A stretch of DNA of 64,000 bases from CAWEHU01 sp963808965 (GTDB lineage Bacteria > Pseudomonadota > Alphaproteobacteria > Acetobacterales > Acetobacteraceae), in the NCBI GenBank assembly GCA_963808965.1, contig CAWEHU010000029.1:186001-250000 (forward strand), read 5' to 3'. A model generated the notes under the pieces. That model worked only from the letters and a program-made list of their open reading frames with translations, did not search any database and had not been told where the DNA came from. A program made the position numbers and the translations under genes. This document shows positions 28,508 to 38,762 of the stretch, one piece after another. Position 1 is the stretch's first letter; every line of letters begins with the position of its first letter.

Positions 28508-29242
28508 TCAGGCCCGCACGCTCCGGGCGATCGCGAGGAAGTCGCCAGCCACCAAGCTGGCTCCACCCACCAGCGCCCCGCCGACATTCGGGACAGAAAG
28601 CAGGGATGCGGCATTTGCGGGCTTTACCGAGCCGCCGTACAGGATTCGAATTTCGCGGCCCGCCTGGCCGAACTGCCGGACCAATTCCTCCCGAATAAAG
28701 GCGTGCATCGTCTCGACATCCCGCTCGGTGGCGGTGCGGCCCGTACCGATCGCCCAGATCGGCTCGTAGGCGACCGCGCCCGAGAAGCCCTTCGGGAGGC
28801 TGCCGGTGAGCTGCCAGCCCACGACCTCCGTCTCGCGACCGGACTGGCGCTGCTCGTCGGTTTCGCCCACACAGACGATCGGCGTGAGCTCGGCCTCCGT
28901 CGCGGCGATGACCTTCGTTCGGACCAGCTCATCCGTCTCCGCGTGATTCTGCCGCCGCTCGGAGTGGCCGAGAATCACCCAACGCGCACCCAAGTCCCGC
29001 AGCATCGCCGCGGAAATATCCCCGGTGTGCGCGCCTTCCCTCTCATAGTGACAATCCTGGCCCCCGACCGCCACGGGCGAGCCAGCGAGGATGCGCGCCA
29101 CAGCCCCGATCTGGGTGAAAGGCGGACAAACCAGGAGGTCGCAGCTGAGATTCGACGCGCCGGCCCGAACCGATTCGGCCAGCGCCGCCGATTGCTCGGT
29201 CCAGCCGTTCATCTTCCAGTTGCCGGCGATCAGCGGCCGCAT
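28508..29242 (-). CDS. tpiA: triosephosphate isomerase
   Basis: This enzyme interconverts dihydroxyacetone phosphate and glyceraldehyde 3-phosphate. The 244-residue TIM barrel has every active-site block: AGNWKMNG (Asn and Lys), VILGHSERR (catalytic His), VAYEPIWAIGTG (catalytic Glu) and the phosphate-binding LYGGSVKPANA. It is divergent from ppiD, the usual alphaproteobacterial arrangement around ppiD-trpE. secG, often next to tpiA, is far away here. Confidence 0.98.
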   Translation of the reverse strand: MRPLIAGNWKMNGWTEQSAALAESVRAGASNLSCDLLVCPPFTQIGAVARILAGSPVAVGGQDCHYEREGAHTGDISAAMLRDLGARWVILGHSERRQNHAETDELVRTKVIAATEAELTPIVCVGETDEQRQSGRETEVVGWQLTGSLPKGFSGAVAYEPIWAIGTGRTATERDVETMHAFIREELVRQFGQAGREIRILYGGSVKPANAASLLSVPNVGGALVGGASLVAGDFLAIARSVRA

Positions 29243-29347
29243 GGCCCTCTCCTTCTGGATCGGCGCGTGCTCCTAGCCCAAACGCCCGGTCTGGCAAAGC
29301 CGCCCCGCCGCAACTAAGGTGCGGCCCCGCTTCGGACTGGACATGCG

Positions 29348-31256
29348 ATGATCTCTACCTTCCGCCGCTATCTGGGCACCTGGGCGGTGCGCCTGCTCTT
29401 TGTGGTGCTGGTCATTTCGTTCGGCGTCTGGGGCGTGGGCGACGTGATCCGGATGGTGGGTCACGATACCTGGGCGGCGCGCGTCGGCGACCGGACGATC
29501 GAGGCGCCCGAGCTCCAGGAAGCCTATCAGCGCCAGCTCGCCCAGGTGACGCGCATGATGCGCGGGCAGGCGGAGCCGACGCCGGAGGTCAAGCACACCG
29601 TTCTGAACCAGGCGTTGGATCGAATGATTCTCGAAGCGGCGGTCGCCCGAGAGGAGCGGCGGCTCGGGATCGCGGTGACGGACGACGCGTTGCGGCTCGC
29701 CGTCTACGAAGTGCCGGCGTTCCGGGGCTCTAACGGTCAATTCGAGATGAACACGTTTCAGGCGGCGCTCCGCAACGCCGGGCTGAGCGAGGCGCGCTTT
29801 CTCGACATGATGCGCGCGGATCTCGCTAACCGGCAACTCATGGGAGCCGTGCGCGCAGGAGCGGCTGCTCCTCAGGTGCTCACCCGCGCGGTGTTCGATT
29901 TCCAGAACGAGAAACGCTCGGCGGATATGGTCGAGCTGCCTTTCGCGAACGCGCCGGCGCCGGCGCACCCCACCGACGAGCAATTGCAGCGCTGGTGGGA
30001 GAACCATCCCGACCTCTACAGCAGCCCGGAATATCGCCGGATCAAGGCCGTGATTCTCTCCGCCCCAGACACTCGCGAACGAAGTGCAGGTGAGCGACGA
30101 GGAACTGAAGGCCGCGTACGCGCAGCACCGATCGGAATACGTCACCGCCGAGAAACGCTCCGCGCAGGTTGTCACTGCGCCGGACGAAGCGCGCGCGAAG
30201 GCGCTGGCCGAGGCTTGGCGGGGAGGCGCGGACTGGGCTCGGATGCAGCAGATGGCCGGAGCTGACGGCGGCGCGGCAGTGGAGCTCGACGACGCGACCC
30301 GCCAGGAGTTTCCCTCGCCGGAATTGGGCACGGCCGTTTTCGCGGCGGCCCCCGAGACGATTTCCGAACCGGTGCACGGCGCATTCGGATGGAACGTCGT
30401 GCGAGTGCTGAAAGTGACCCCCGGCAACGAGCGCAGCTTTGACGACGTGAAGGACGAGTTGCGCGACCGCATCGTCGCGGAGAAGGCCGCGGACCTGATC
30501 TATGATCGCGCCAACAAGCTCGACAATCTGCTTGCGAGCGGCAACACGCTCGACCAGTTGCCCGACAATCTCGGCCTGGCGGCGGTCACCGGAACGTTGG
30601 ATGCGCAGGGTCATGCACTGAGCGGGCAAGCGGCACCGATTCCGGGACCGCCGGAGTTGAAGGACGCGGTTGTGCAGACCGCGTTTCAGACGCCGAAGGG
30701 TGAACCTCCGCATCTGACGGAAGTGCAGACCCCATCTTCCGGCGGTTCCGCTTATTTCGCGGAGACGGTGGAAGATATCGTTCCAGCGGCACAGAAGCCG
30801 TTCGACGAGGTAAAGGATCAGGTGCTCGCCGATTGGACCCGGGACGCGATCCGCAGGGAGCAGGAGGAAGCGGCGGCGAAGCTGCTGGCCGCCGTCAAGG
30901 GCGGGCAGACGCTGGAGGACGCGGCGACCGTGGCCGGACTCACGGTGCGCCGCACGCAACCGACCGGGCGGGCGCAAGCGGCCGAAGGCGTGCCGGAACA
31001 ACTGATCGGTCCGCTGTTCAGTCTGAAGCCGGGCGAGCCGACCATGGTTGAGACGCCGGACGGATTTATCGTTGCGGTTGCCGCCGATATACAGGAGCCA
31101 GACCCGAAAGCCGATCCGGTCGGCTACGGCCAGGCACAAGAGGCGCTCGCGCGCGCGCTCGGGAACGACACGGAGCTGCTGTTCGTGAGCGCACTGAGGG
31201 ACCGCGCGCGCCCGCGGGTCAATCAGCGCGTGTTGGACACGATCATCCAGCCCTGA
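29348..31256 (+). pseudogene. ppiD: peptidylprolyl isomerase PpiD/SurA-like periplasmic folding factor (frameshifted)
   Basis: PpiD is a membrane-anchored periplasmic chaperone with a parvulin domain that helps outer-membrane and exported proteins fold. The N-terminal part shows one membrane anchor (LLFVVLVISFGVWGVGDVIR) and a SurA-type N domain. After VILSA the frame shifts. The rest (QVSDEELKAAYAQHRSEY, a degenerate parvulin region and a long C-terminal domain ending VLDTIIQP) lies in the +1 frame to 31256. At 30063-30066 a CCCC run where CCC is expected restores S-A-Q-T-L-A-N-E-V-Q-V-S. The full protein would be about 635 residues. It runs directly into trpE. Confidence 0.9.
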
Positions 31257-31268
31257 GGAGCTCTCGGC

Positions 31269-32783
31269 ATGAATGCCGCCGTTCCCCCCGGCTTCGCCGC
31301 TTTCCATGCCGCGTACGCCGCTGGACGCGGAACCCTGGCGTGGCGACGCGGGGTCGCCGATCTGGAAACGCCGGTCGCCGCTTTTCTGAAACTGGCGCAT
31401 GGCCGGCCGAACGCCTTCCTGCTGGAAAGCGTGGAGGGTGGCGCCACACGCGGGCGCTACTCCATCATCGGCATGGAGCCGGATCTGATTTGGCGTTGTC
31501 GTAACGGACGCGCGGAGATCAACCGGCACGCCCGTTCCGCACCGCACGCTTTCGCCGCCGACAGCCGGACGGCGCTCGAGAGCTTGCGCGCCCTGATCGA
31601 CGAGATGCGCCTCGAGGTTCCGGAGAGCCTTCCGCCGATGTCGGGCGGGCTGGTCGGCTATCTCGGCTACGACATGGTTCGCCTCATGGAGCGCCTCCCC
31701 GAGAAGAACGCGGCCGATATCGGCGTGCCCGAGGCCGTGCTGCTGCGCCCGACGCTGTTCGCCATCTTCGATAACGTGAAAGACGAGCTTGTGCTGGTCG
31801 CGCCCATCTACCCGCGCGAGGGGGTAACGGCCGAGCAAGCCTGGGAGGAAGCAGAGGCCACCCTGGCGGCGGGCCAGGCCGCGCTGGACCGGCCCCTCCC
31901 CCACGCCGCACCGCCGGTCTCGCTCCCGCCTCTGCCCGCACCTTCCTCCAATTTCACGAGGGAAACGTTCGTGGACGCGGTGCGGCGCGCGAAGGAGTAC
32001 ATCGCCGCCGGCGACGCCTTCCAGATCGTCCCGAGCCAACGCTTCTCCGTGCCGTTCGCGCTGCCCCCGTTCGCGCTGTATCGCGCCTTGCGTCGGATCA
32101 ACCCGGCGCCCTTCCTGTTTTTTCTCGATTTCGGCGGTTTCGCCGTCGTGGGCGGCAGTCCTGAAATCCTGGTGCGTCTCCGCGACGGGATCGTGACGAT
32201 CCGGCCGCTCGCCGGAACCCGCCCGCGGGGCGCGACCCACGAGGAGGATATGGCGCTGGAGCGGGAGCTGCTCGATGATCCGAAGGAGCGGGCGGAGCAC
32301 CTGATGTTGCTTGATCTCGGGCGCAACGATGTGGGCCGGGTCGCCGAGCTGGGCACCGTGCGCGTCACGGAGAGCTTTGCGGTGGAGCGGTTCAGCCACG
32401 TGATGCACATCATGTCGGAGGTGCAAGGCAAGCTGCGGGAAGGGCTGAGCGCGGTAGACGCGCTGGTGGCCGGCTTTCCAGCGGGCACGCTGACCGGGGC
32501 GCCCAAGGTGCGCGCGATGGAGATCATCGAGGAGCTGGAGCCCGTCCAGCGCGGCATCTACGCGGGCTGCATCGGCTATTTCGCCGCTAATGGCACGATG
32601 GACACCTGCATCGGCCTGCGTACGGCTCTCGTCAAAGATGGCACGATGTATGTCCAGGCCGGCGCCGGGGTTGTGGCGGACTCCGATCCGCAGGCGGAAT
32701 ACGAGGAGACGCGGCAGAAGGCCCGCGCTCTCTTCCGCGCCGCGGAAGAGGCCGTGCGTTTCGCGGCCGGAGACGCGCGGTAG
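31269..32783 (+). CDS. trpE: anthranilate synthase component I
   Basis: TrpE makes anthranilate from chorismate with ammonia from TrpG, the first step of tryptophan synthesis. The 504-residue product has the N-terminal feedback domain (NAFLLESVEGG, tryptophan site) and the chorismate-binding domain with VPSQRFSV, PLAGTRPRG, DLGRNDVGRV, HVMHIMSEV and FPAGTLTGAPKVRAMEIIEE. It follows ppiD by 12 bp. The usual alphaproteobacterial sequel trpG-trpD-trpC is absent: a transporter-binding protein comes next. Confidence 0.97.
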   Translation: MNAAVPPGFAAFHAAYAAGRGTLAWRRGVADLETPVAAFLKLAHGRPNAFLLESVEGGATRGRYSIIGMEPDLIWRCRNGRAEINRHARSAPHAFAADSRTALESLRALIDEMRLEVPESLPPMSGGLVGYLGYDMVRLMERLPEKNAADIGVPEAVLLRPTLFAIFDNVKDELVLVAPIYPREGVTAEQAWEEAEATLAAGQAALDRPLPHAAPPVSLPPLPAPSSNFTRETFVDAVRRAKEYIAAGDAFQIVPSQRFSVPFALPPFALYRALRRINPAPFLFFLDFGGFAVVGGSPEILVRLRDGIVTIRPLAGTRPRGATHEEDMALERELLDDPKERAEHLMLLDLGRNDVGRVAELGTVRVTESFAVERFSHVMHIMSEVQGKLREGLSAVDALVAGFPAGTLTGAPKVRAMEIIEELEPVQRGIYAGCIGYFAANGTMDTCIGLRTALVKDGTMYVQAGAGVVADSDPQAEYEETRQKARALFRAAEEAVRFAAGDAR

Positions 32784-32845
32784 ACCGGAACCGGAATAGA
32801 TGCTTCATTCCAATCTCGACCAGAAAGCGGGAGAAAGGCGAGCTT

Positions 32846-33988
32846 ATGCTAGCGGTGCGATCGGGCCGGCCTCAGAATTGGCGCTCTTACAGGGCAGGCC
32901 TTCCACCGGCGCTGCTGCTGCTCACCTGCCTCTGCGCGGCTCTGCCGCTTAAAGCGGCGCCTCCCCCTGACTCAGGTGCCGAAGCACCCGACACAAAAGG
33001 GGTGGTCGAGATCGAGACGGAAGGATCGGCCGGCGGGTCGGTGCGGGTCGCTGAGGATCTGGCCAGTATTGTGGATGACGGAGCTACGAGGCGCGTCCTC
33101 CCGGTTGTCGGGAAGAGCGCGCAGCAGAACGTTATCGATCTCGCACGTCTGCATGGAATCGACCTGGCCGTGTTGCAGGTGGACGTTGTGGAATCGATGC
33201 GCCAGCAGGGAACGTTCTCTTACATCACTCAACTTTACAATCAGGAGTTTCATCTTCTTGCCCGGCCAGAGATCAAGACCCTTGCCGATCTTGCGAATCA
33301 GAAGGTAAACGTCGATCAGCGCGGTACGGGAACGGGTTTGACGGCCGCTCGGCTGTTCAGCCTTCTCAAAGTCGCGACAGTCCCGACCAACTACGATCAG
33401 GGCACGGCGCTCGACAAGCTCCGCAAGGGCGAGATCGCAGCTCTGGCCTTCGTCGCCGGCAAACCCGCGCCGCTGTTCCAGACGGTCAAGCCGGAGGAGG
33501 GGCTCCATTTCCTCGCGATCCCGGTCGATACGGCCGTGATCAATACCTACGTTCCCAGTTCGCTCACGGCATCGGATTACCCTAACCTCGTTCCCCAGTC
33601 TCAGCGGGTCGACACGGTCGCCGTCGGGACCGTACTCGCCGTCGCCAATTTTCCGACGTCTTCCCCCCGCTATCACAATGTCGCCAATTTCGTCGACGTG
33701 TTCTTTACGGGATTTCCCTCGCTGCTCCAGCCCGGCCATCATCCGAAGTGGCACGACATAAATCTCGCCGCGGTTCTTCCAGGTTGGAACAGGTTCCCTC
33801 CCGCTCAGCAATGGCTCGATCGCAATGCCAATGTGGCCACGCGGCAGAATGAGGAAGACCTGAAGACTCAGTTCTCCCGGTTTATCGATACGCGCCAGCG
33901 AGTCATCGGGGGCACTGCAATGACACCGCAGCAGAAACAGCAGCTGTTCGATCAATTCGAGCATTGGCGGTCTGGGCAGGCCCGCTAA
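32846..33988 (+). CDS. TAXI-family TRAP transporter solute-binding protein
   Basis: TAXI proteins are periplasmic ligand-binding components for TRAP carriers with a fused 4TM-12TM permease. The 380-residue product has a signal segment (ALLLLTCLCAALPLKA) and family text GSAGGSVRVAEDLASIVDDG, RVLPVVGKSAQQNVIDLARL, DLAVLQVDVVES, DQRGTGTGLTAARLF and AVGTVLAVANF. No fused TAXI-type permease lies next to it; the TRAP genes downstream are of the DctPQM type. So it is an orphan or its partner is elsewhere. Ligand unknown. Confidence 0.85.
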   Translation: MLAVRSGRPQNWRSYRAGLPPALLLLTCLCAALPLKAAPPPDSGAEAPDTKGVVEIETEGSAGGSVRVAEDLASIVDDGATRRVLPVVGKSAQQNVIDLARLHGIDLAVLQVDVVESMRQQGTFSYITQLYNQEFHLLARPEIKTLADLANQKVNVDQRGTGTGLTAARLFSLLKVATVPTNYDQGTALDKLRKGEIAALAFVAGKPAPLFQTVKPEEGLHFLAIPVDTAVINTYVPSSLTASDYPNLVPQSQRVDTVAVGTVLAVANFPTSSPRYHNVANFVDVFFTGFPSLLQPGHHPKWHDINLAAVLPGWNRFPPAQQWLDRNANVATRQNEEDLKTQFSRFIDTRQRVIGGTAMTPQQKQQLFDQFEHWRSGQAR

Positions 33989-34019
33989 CGGCGATTTCGG
34001 CGCACTTCTTCGGGAGCAG

Positions 34020-35609
34020 ATGGCGATGAGGCAGCGCATGGCTGCGTGGGCGCTTGCGGCGGCTTTCGCGGCTCTCGCTCAAAACTCGGCTTTGGCGGCA
34101 CCGGAACCAAAGCACGGCGGCACTCTCGTATTCGCCGTCGATGCCGAGCCCGCGAACTACGATTGCCACGCCAACGTCTCGTTCGCCTTTCTGCATCCGG
34201 TCGCGCCGCATTATTCCACGCTGCTGAAATTCGACACCGCCAATTACCCGCAGGTCGTCGGCGATCTCGTGCAGACATGGAGCGTTTCGCCAGACAAGCT
34301 TACCTACACGTTCAAGCTCCGCCCTAACGTGCTGTTTCATGACGGCGCGAAGCTGACTTCGGAGGACGTGAAAGCGAGCTATGAACGGATCGCGCATCCG
34401 CCGCCCGGCGTGGTCTCGGCGAGACAGGTGGACTACGTGTCCATCGCGAGCATCGAGACGCCGGATCCACTGACCGTCGTGTTCCATCTCCAATGGCCCG
34501 ACGCGACGATGCTCGCAAACTTCGCCTCGCCCTGGAATTGCATTTACGAGGCGGCGAAATTGCGAGAGGATCCGCAGTTTCCCAGAACGCACGTGCTAGG
34601 CACGGGAGCGTTCGTTTTTAGCGAGCATGAAAAGGGCCATCACTGGACCGGCAGGCGGTGGGAGCACTACTTCGCCGAAGGCAAGCCGTATCTCGACGGC
34701 TACGAAGCGGACTTCATGACCGGCAACGCCGTGGTCAAGGGGATCGAGAGCGGCCGCGTGATGGCCGAGTTTCGCAGCGTCACGCCGATGGAACGCGACG
34801 AACTCGTCCGCACCATGGGCGATCGCATCACCGTATACGAGAGCCCCTGGCTGATCGACCTGCTGCTCGTATTCAACACGAAGCATCCGCCTTTCGATGA
34901 CGCACGGGTGAGACGCGCATTATCGCTCGCGATCGACCGCTGGCACATGGCGGAGAGCTTGGGGGGCACGACGTTCCTGAAGTTCGTCGGAGGCCTGATG
35001 CGGCCCGGTGCGACCATGGCCGCGCCCGAGACGGACCTTGCCTCGATCCCAGGCTTTACACACGACATCGCCGGCTCGCGTGCGGAAGCAAAGCGGCTGC
35101 TCGCGGAAGCCGGAGTGCCCGATCTTCACTTCACGCTCACGAACCGCGACATTCCGATGCCCTATGGGCCTGGGGCGGATGCCGTGATCGCCGCGTGGAA
35201 GGAGATCGGCGTAACCGCCACGCAGGAGAAGCTCAATACCAAGGATTGGCAATCCGCTCTGGAAAGCGGGCGGTTCGCCGTGGGCTTCGACTTCGGGGGC
35301 GACTACTTTGACGATCCGACCTTGCAGTTCGCGAAATACGTGTCGCGCGATCTGTCACCCGCCGATTACGCTAACTCGACCGATCGTTTCCTGGATGCGC
35401 TCTATATCGGGCAAGCGCTCAGCGTCGACCCGCAGCAGCGCGCGAAGATCGTCCGCGACTTCGAGCGGCACGCGCTCACCGAAGCCAACACCGCCCCGAT
35501 CCTGTGGTGGAACAGGATCGTGGTCACGTCAGCCGACGTGAAGGGCTGGTATATGACCCCGAGCCACTATATCGGGCAGGATCTGACCGATGTGTGGCTT
35601 GATAAGTAG
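34020..35609 (+). CDS. ABC transporter substrate-binding protein, family 5 (peptide/opine type)
   Basis: A 529-residue periplasmic binding protein of the DppA/OppA class. The signal peptide (WALAAAFAALAQNSALA) is followed by PKHGGTLVFAVDAEPANYD, WSVSPDKLTYTFKLRPNVLF, HDGAKLTSEDVKASYERI, the central INDTFNTKHPPFDDARVRRALSLAID-like block (here VFNTKHPPFDDARVRRAL) and a C-terminal domain ending DLTDVWLDK. It starts 31 bp after the TAXI protein, so the two are likely co-transcribed, but no ABC permease or ATPase genes accompany it. Confidence 0.92.
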   Translation: MAMRQRMAAWALAAAFAALAQNSALAAPEPKHGGTLVFAVDAEPANYDCHANVSFAFLHPVAPHYSTLLKFDTANYPQVVGDLVQTWSVSPDKLTYTFKLRPNVLFHDGAKLTSEDVKASYERIAHPPPGVVSARQVDYVSIASIETPDPLTVVFHLQWPDATMLANFASPWNCIYEAAKLREDPQFPRTHVLGTGAFVFSEHEKGHHWTGRRWEHYFAEGKPYLDGYEADFMTGNAVVKGIESGRVMAEFRSVTPMERDELVRTMGDRITVYESPWLIDLLLVFNTKHPPFDDARVRRALSLAIDRWHMAESLGGTTFLKFVGGLMRPGATMAAPETDLASIPGFTHDIAGSRAEAKRLLAEAGVPDLHFTLTNRDIPMPYGPGADAVIAAWKEIGVTATQEKLNTKDWQSALESGRFAVGFDFGGDYFDDPTLQFAKYVSRDLSPADYANSTDRFLDALYIGQALSVDPQQRAKIVRDFERHALTEANTAPILWWNRIVVTSADVKGWYMTPSHYIGQDLTDVWLDK

Positions 35610-35625
35610 GGAGCGGCGGACGCGT

Positions 35626-36973
35626 TCATCGGTTGTAGACTAGGTCTGGCAACCAGAGAGCGATTGCCGGAAAGGCCGAGAGAATCACCACCGCTACCGT
35701 CATCAGCCCGACGAAGGGCAGGGTTCCGCGGATGATAGGACCGAGCCCGATATCCGGCGCGATCCGGTTGATGACGAAGATGTTGAGACCGACCGGGGGG
35801 TGGATCAGGCCCATTTCCATCACGACGGACATCACCACACCAAACCAGATCAGGTCGAAACCGGCCGACCTCAGTGGCGGAAGGATGATCGGCGCCGTCA
35901 TGAGGATGATCGAGACCGGCGGCAAGAAGAAGCCGAGCACCACGACGAGAAGAAGGATCGCCGTGAGCAGCAGCCATTTGGAAAGATGCAGCGAGACTAT
36001 CCATTGCGCCGCGCCCTGGCTGATGTGCAGGTAGCTCATCACGTAGCTGTAGAGCAGGCTCATGCCGATGATCATCAGCAGCATCCCGCTCTCGCCGAGC
36101 GTGCCCGCGAAGATGGGTTTGAGGTCATCGAGCCGCCAGGCGCCATAGACGGCCGCGATGAGCAGCAGCGCCAGAACCGCACCCAGCCCGGCCGTCTCGG
36201 AGGGGGTCGCGATACCGCCGTAAAGCGCGACCATCACGCCGGTCAGCAGGATCAGGAACGGCAGCACACGCGGGAGCGCCGAAAGCCGTTCGCGCATGGT
36301 GAAATGCTCGGCGCGGAGGATCTCGCTCGGTGCGTGTCCCGCAGCCACGGCCGCGGCCGCCATTGCATATTCCTTTCGCCAGCGCATCACGGCATAGGCC
36401 GCGAAAAGCGCGATGAGCAGCACGCCGGGACCAAGCCCTGCGAGGAACAGGCGTCCGAGCGACTGCTCCGCGGCGACCGCGTACAAGATCAGCACGATCG
36501 AAGGCGGGAGCAGAATCCCGAGCGTCCCGCCGGCCGCGACCAGCCCCGCCGAAAACCCGGGCGAATAGCCACGCCGGCGCATCTCCGGAATGCCGGAGCT
36601 GCCGATCGCCGAACAGGTGGCGGGGCTCGACCCGGCCATGGCTGCGAACAGGCCGCAGGCCAGCACCACCGCCACCCCAAGCCCGCCCGGCACCCGGTGC
36701 AGCCATGTGTGCAAGGCGTCGTATAGAATCCTTGCCGGCACGCGACTTGCCGATCGCCGCCCCCTTCAGAATGAAGAGCGGGATCGTCAACAAAGTGATG
36801 CTGGCCAATTCCTCGTACACGTTCTGAGCGACCGTATCGAGCGAAGCGAGGGGCATGAAGGCCAGCATGAAAACCGTCGCGACGCCGCCGAGCGCAAAAG
36901 CTATCGGAACACCAAAGAACAGCACGCCGAAGGTAGCCAGTGCATAGAGGCCGCCGAGCTGTAGCGTGCTCAT
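35626..36973 (-). pseudogene. dctM: TRAP transporter large permease DctM (frameshifted)
   Basis: DctM is the 12-TM ion-coupled permease of a DctPQM TRAP uptake system. The N-terminus (MSTLQLGGLYALATFGVLFF, first membrane hairpin, then TIPLFILKGAAIGKSRAGKD) is in one frame from 36973, and LYDALHTWLHRVPGGLGVAV to the end is in the next. Dropping one base of the AA pair at 36727-36728 (TT in the coding strand) joins AGKD to LYDALH, the conserved text. GSSPATCSAIGSSGIPEM and GGTLGILLPPSIVLILYA are typical. Expected size is about 448 residues. It overlaps dctQ by ATGA. Confidence 0.92.
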
Positions 36974-37533
36974 ACGGAGTAGGTGCCCAGATTTCGCCTC
37001 GGATGTCCGGCCAGGACTTGCAGCAGCAGTTGCAACGAGAGCACCGCCATCCCTGCCGTCATGCACCCATAGGGAATCCAGAGCGGGGCTCCCCAGGCGG
37101 AAGGGGTGGTTTGCCCGTCCTCCCAAGCCACGACCAGCAACTCCCAGCTCTTCCAGGTGAAGAAGACGCAGAAGAGCAGCGCCGCGATGTCCGCCAGCAC
37201 ACGTCGCGCGTGCTCAAGGCTCGGCGGGAGCAGGTGAGAAAGCGCGTCGATCGCCACGTGTCCACGGCGCGCCTGGATCCATCCCGCCGACGCGAAGGTC
37301 GCGCCCACGAGTAGAAACACCGACAACTCGTCCTGCCAGTCGCTTGGAATCGAGAGAAAGTAGCGCCCGATCACCTCCCATGTCAGCACGCAACCGGCGA
37401 CGCCGAGGGCGATCCCCGACAGCGCCGCGAGCATCGAATGGATGCCATTTAGAAGGCGCTGAACGGTTCCGAGCGCGCCGGCGCATGGTACCTCCAGGGC
37501 GATGTCTTCGTTGGGCAGGAACTCCTGGCTCAA
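36970..37533 (-). CDS. dctQ: TRAP transporter small permease DctQ
   Basis: DctQ is the 4-TM subunit that pairs with DctM. The 187-residue product starts at a TTG overlapping the dctP stop (TTGA) and has hydrophobic segments MLAALSGIALGVAGCVLTW, ELSVFLLVGATFASAGWI, VLADIAALLFCVFFTWKSW and GMAVLSLQLLLQVLAG. The family signature RYFLSIPSDWQDELSVFL is present between the first two. Its stop overlaps the dctM ATG. The TTG start is inferred from this chain of overlaps. Confidence 0.9.
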   Translation of the reverse strand: MSQEFLPNEDIALEVPCAGALGTVQRLLNGIHSMLAALSGIALGVAGCVLTWEVIGRYFLSIPSDWQDELSVFLLVGATFASAGWIQARRGHVAIDALSHLLPPSLEHARRVLADIAALLFCVFFTWKSWELLVVAWEDGQTTPSAWGAPLWIPYGCMTAGMAVLSLQLLLQVLAGHPRRNLGTYSV

Positions 37534-38549
37534 GCAACGGCCTCGGCCATCTTGAGCAGCGAGGCGCAATTCGCGTTGCGACTGGCAAAATCTTTCCAGG
37601 CGGTATCCTGGGCGATTGCCTTCCATTTTGCGAGCGCCGCGGGGCTGAAGTCACGCACGCCCACCCCGGCCTCCTGATAGATTTGCGCCAGTTGCTTGTC
37701 GTCCGACTTGGCCGCCTCCAGGGCGAACGGCTCGAGGCTCAGGCCAACCTGGGTGACGGCCCGCTGCTGGTCAGGAGTCAGGCTTTCGAATATCTGCTGC
37801 GACATCAGCAGCGGCTCGAACATGAACCAGAAACTACCGTCGAGCCCGGTCGTGACATTCTTCGAGATCTCTTGCAGCCGGAAGCTGATGAGGCTGGTGG
37901 AAGAGGTCACGGCGGCGTCCAATGAGCCGGTCTGCATCGCCGCGTAGATCTCGTTCGACGGCACCGACGAGATGATTCCGCCGGCGGCCTTGAGCATCAG
38001 ATCCATCTCACGGGAGCCGCCCCGGAACTTCAGTCCTTTCGTGTCCTCGGGATTTACGACTGCCCCGGCACGCGACGCGATGCCGCCGGCCTGCCAGATC
38101 CAGGTAATGATTCTCACGCCACGCTTTTCAAGGAGCGCGGTCAGTTCCTTGCCGATATGCGCCTTCTTCCAGTCGAGACCCTGCTGATAGCTCATGACCA
38201 GACATGGCATCAGCCCGATATTGACTTCCGGCACCTCGCCGCCGGCGTAAGCGAGCGGATAGACCGAGAGATCGAGCGCACCCCGGCGAAGCGCCGCGAA
38301 CTGCGCCACTGTTTTCATCAGTGACGACCCCGGATAGATCTCGAACTTGAGGCTTCCGTTGGTTCTCGCCTCCACCTCGGTTGCGAAGCGGCGCACCAAA
38401 CGATCCCGGAAATCGCCCTCCTGGGCACTTCCGCCAGGAAATTGGTGGCTGATTTTCAGCACGCGGGCGTCGGCGCGGGAGGGCCGGCCGGCCAATACGG
38501 CAGGTGCCGCCAACAGGGTTCCGAGCGCTACGCGGCGGGTGAATGGCAT
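37530..38549 (-). CDS. dctP: TRAP transporter solute-binding protein DctP
   Basis: A DctP-type periplasmic receptor of 339 residues with a twin-arginine-like export signal (MPFTRRVALGTLLAAPAVLA). Family text includes LKISHQFPGGSAQ, RRFATEVEARTNGSLKFEIYPG, the carboxylate-binding region LKFRGGSREMDLMLKAAGG with the expected arginine, and PSNEIYAAMQTGSLDAA. Its position directly upstream of dctQ-dctM and downstream of the indolepyruvate oxidoreductase gene suggests uptake of an organic acid that this enzyme uses. That link is inference. Confidence 0.93.
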   Translation of the reverse strand: MPFTRRVALGTLLAAPAVLAGRPSRADARVLKISHQFPGGSAQEGDFRDRLVRRFATEVEARTNGSLKFEIYPGSSLMKTVAQFAALRRGALDLSVYPLAYAGGEVPEVNIGLMPCLVMSYQQGLDWKKAHIGKELTALLEKRGVRIITWIWQAGGIASRAGAVVNPEDTKGLKFRGGSREMDLMLKAAGGIISSVPSNEIYAAMQTGSLDAAVTSSTSLISFRLQEISKNVTTGLDGSFWFMFEPLLMSQQIFESLTPDQQRAVTQVGLSLEPFALEAAKSDDKQLAQIYQEAGVGVRDFSPAALAKWKAIAQDTAWKDFASRNANCASLLKMAEAVA

Positions 38550-38762
38550 TCCGGTCTCCTCGTATCAGTCAGTTTTGGGCGGTGCTGACACGGAACCACC
38601 CCAATACCACAAAGAGCCCGCAAAAATCCCTACGCGGGTTGGGAAGTCAACCACCCCCGTCTACAACCAAATAGTGAAGTCAACTCAGGGGCGCTTTTTC
38701 CTAACCGGGAAAACGCGATTGCGTGACAGGCGGGAGCAGGCCGGCCGATCGGCGTACGAGCG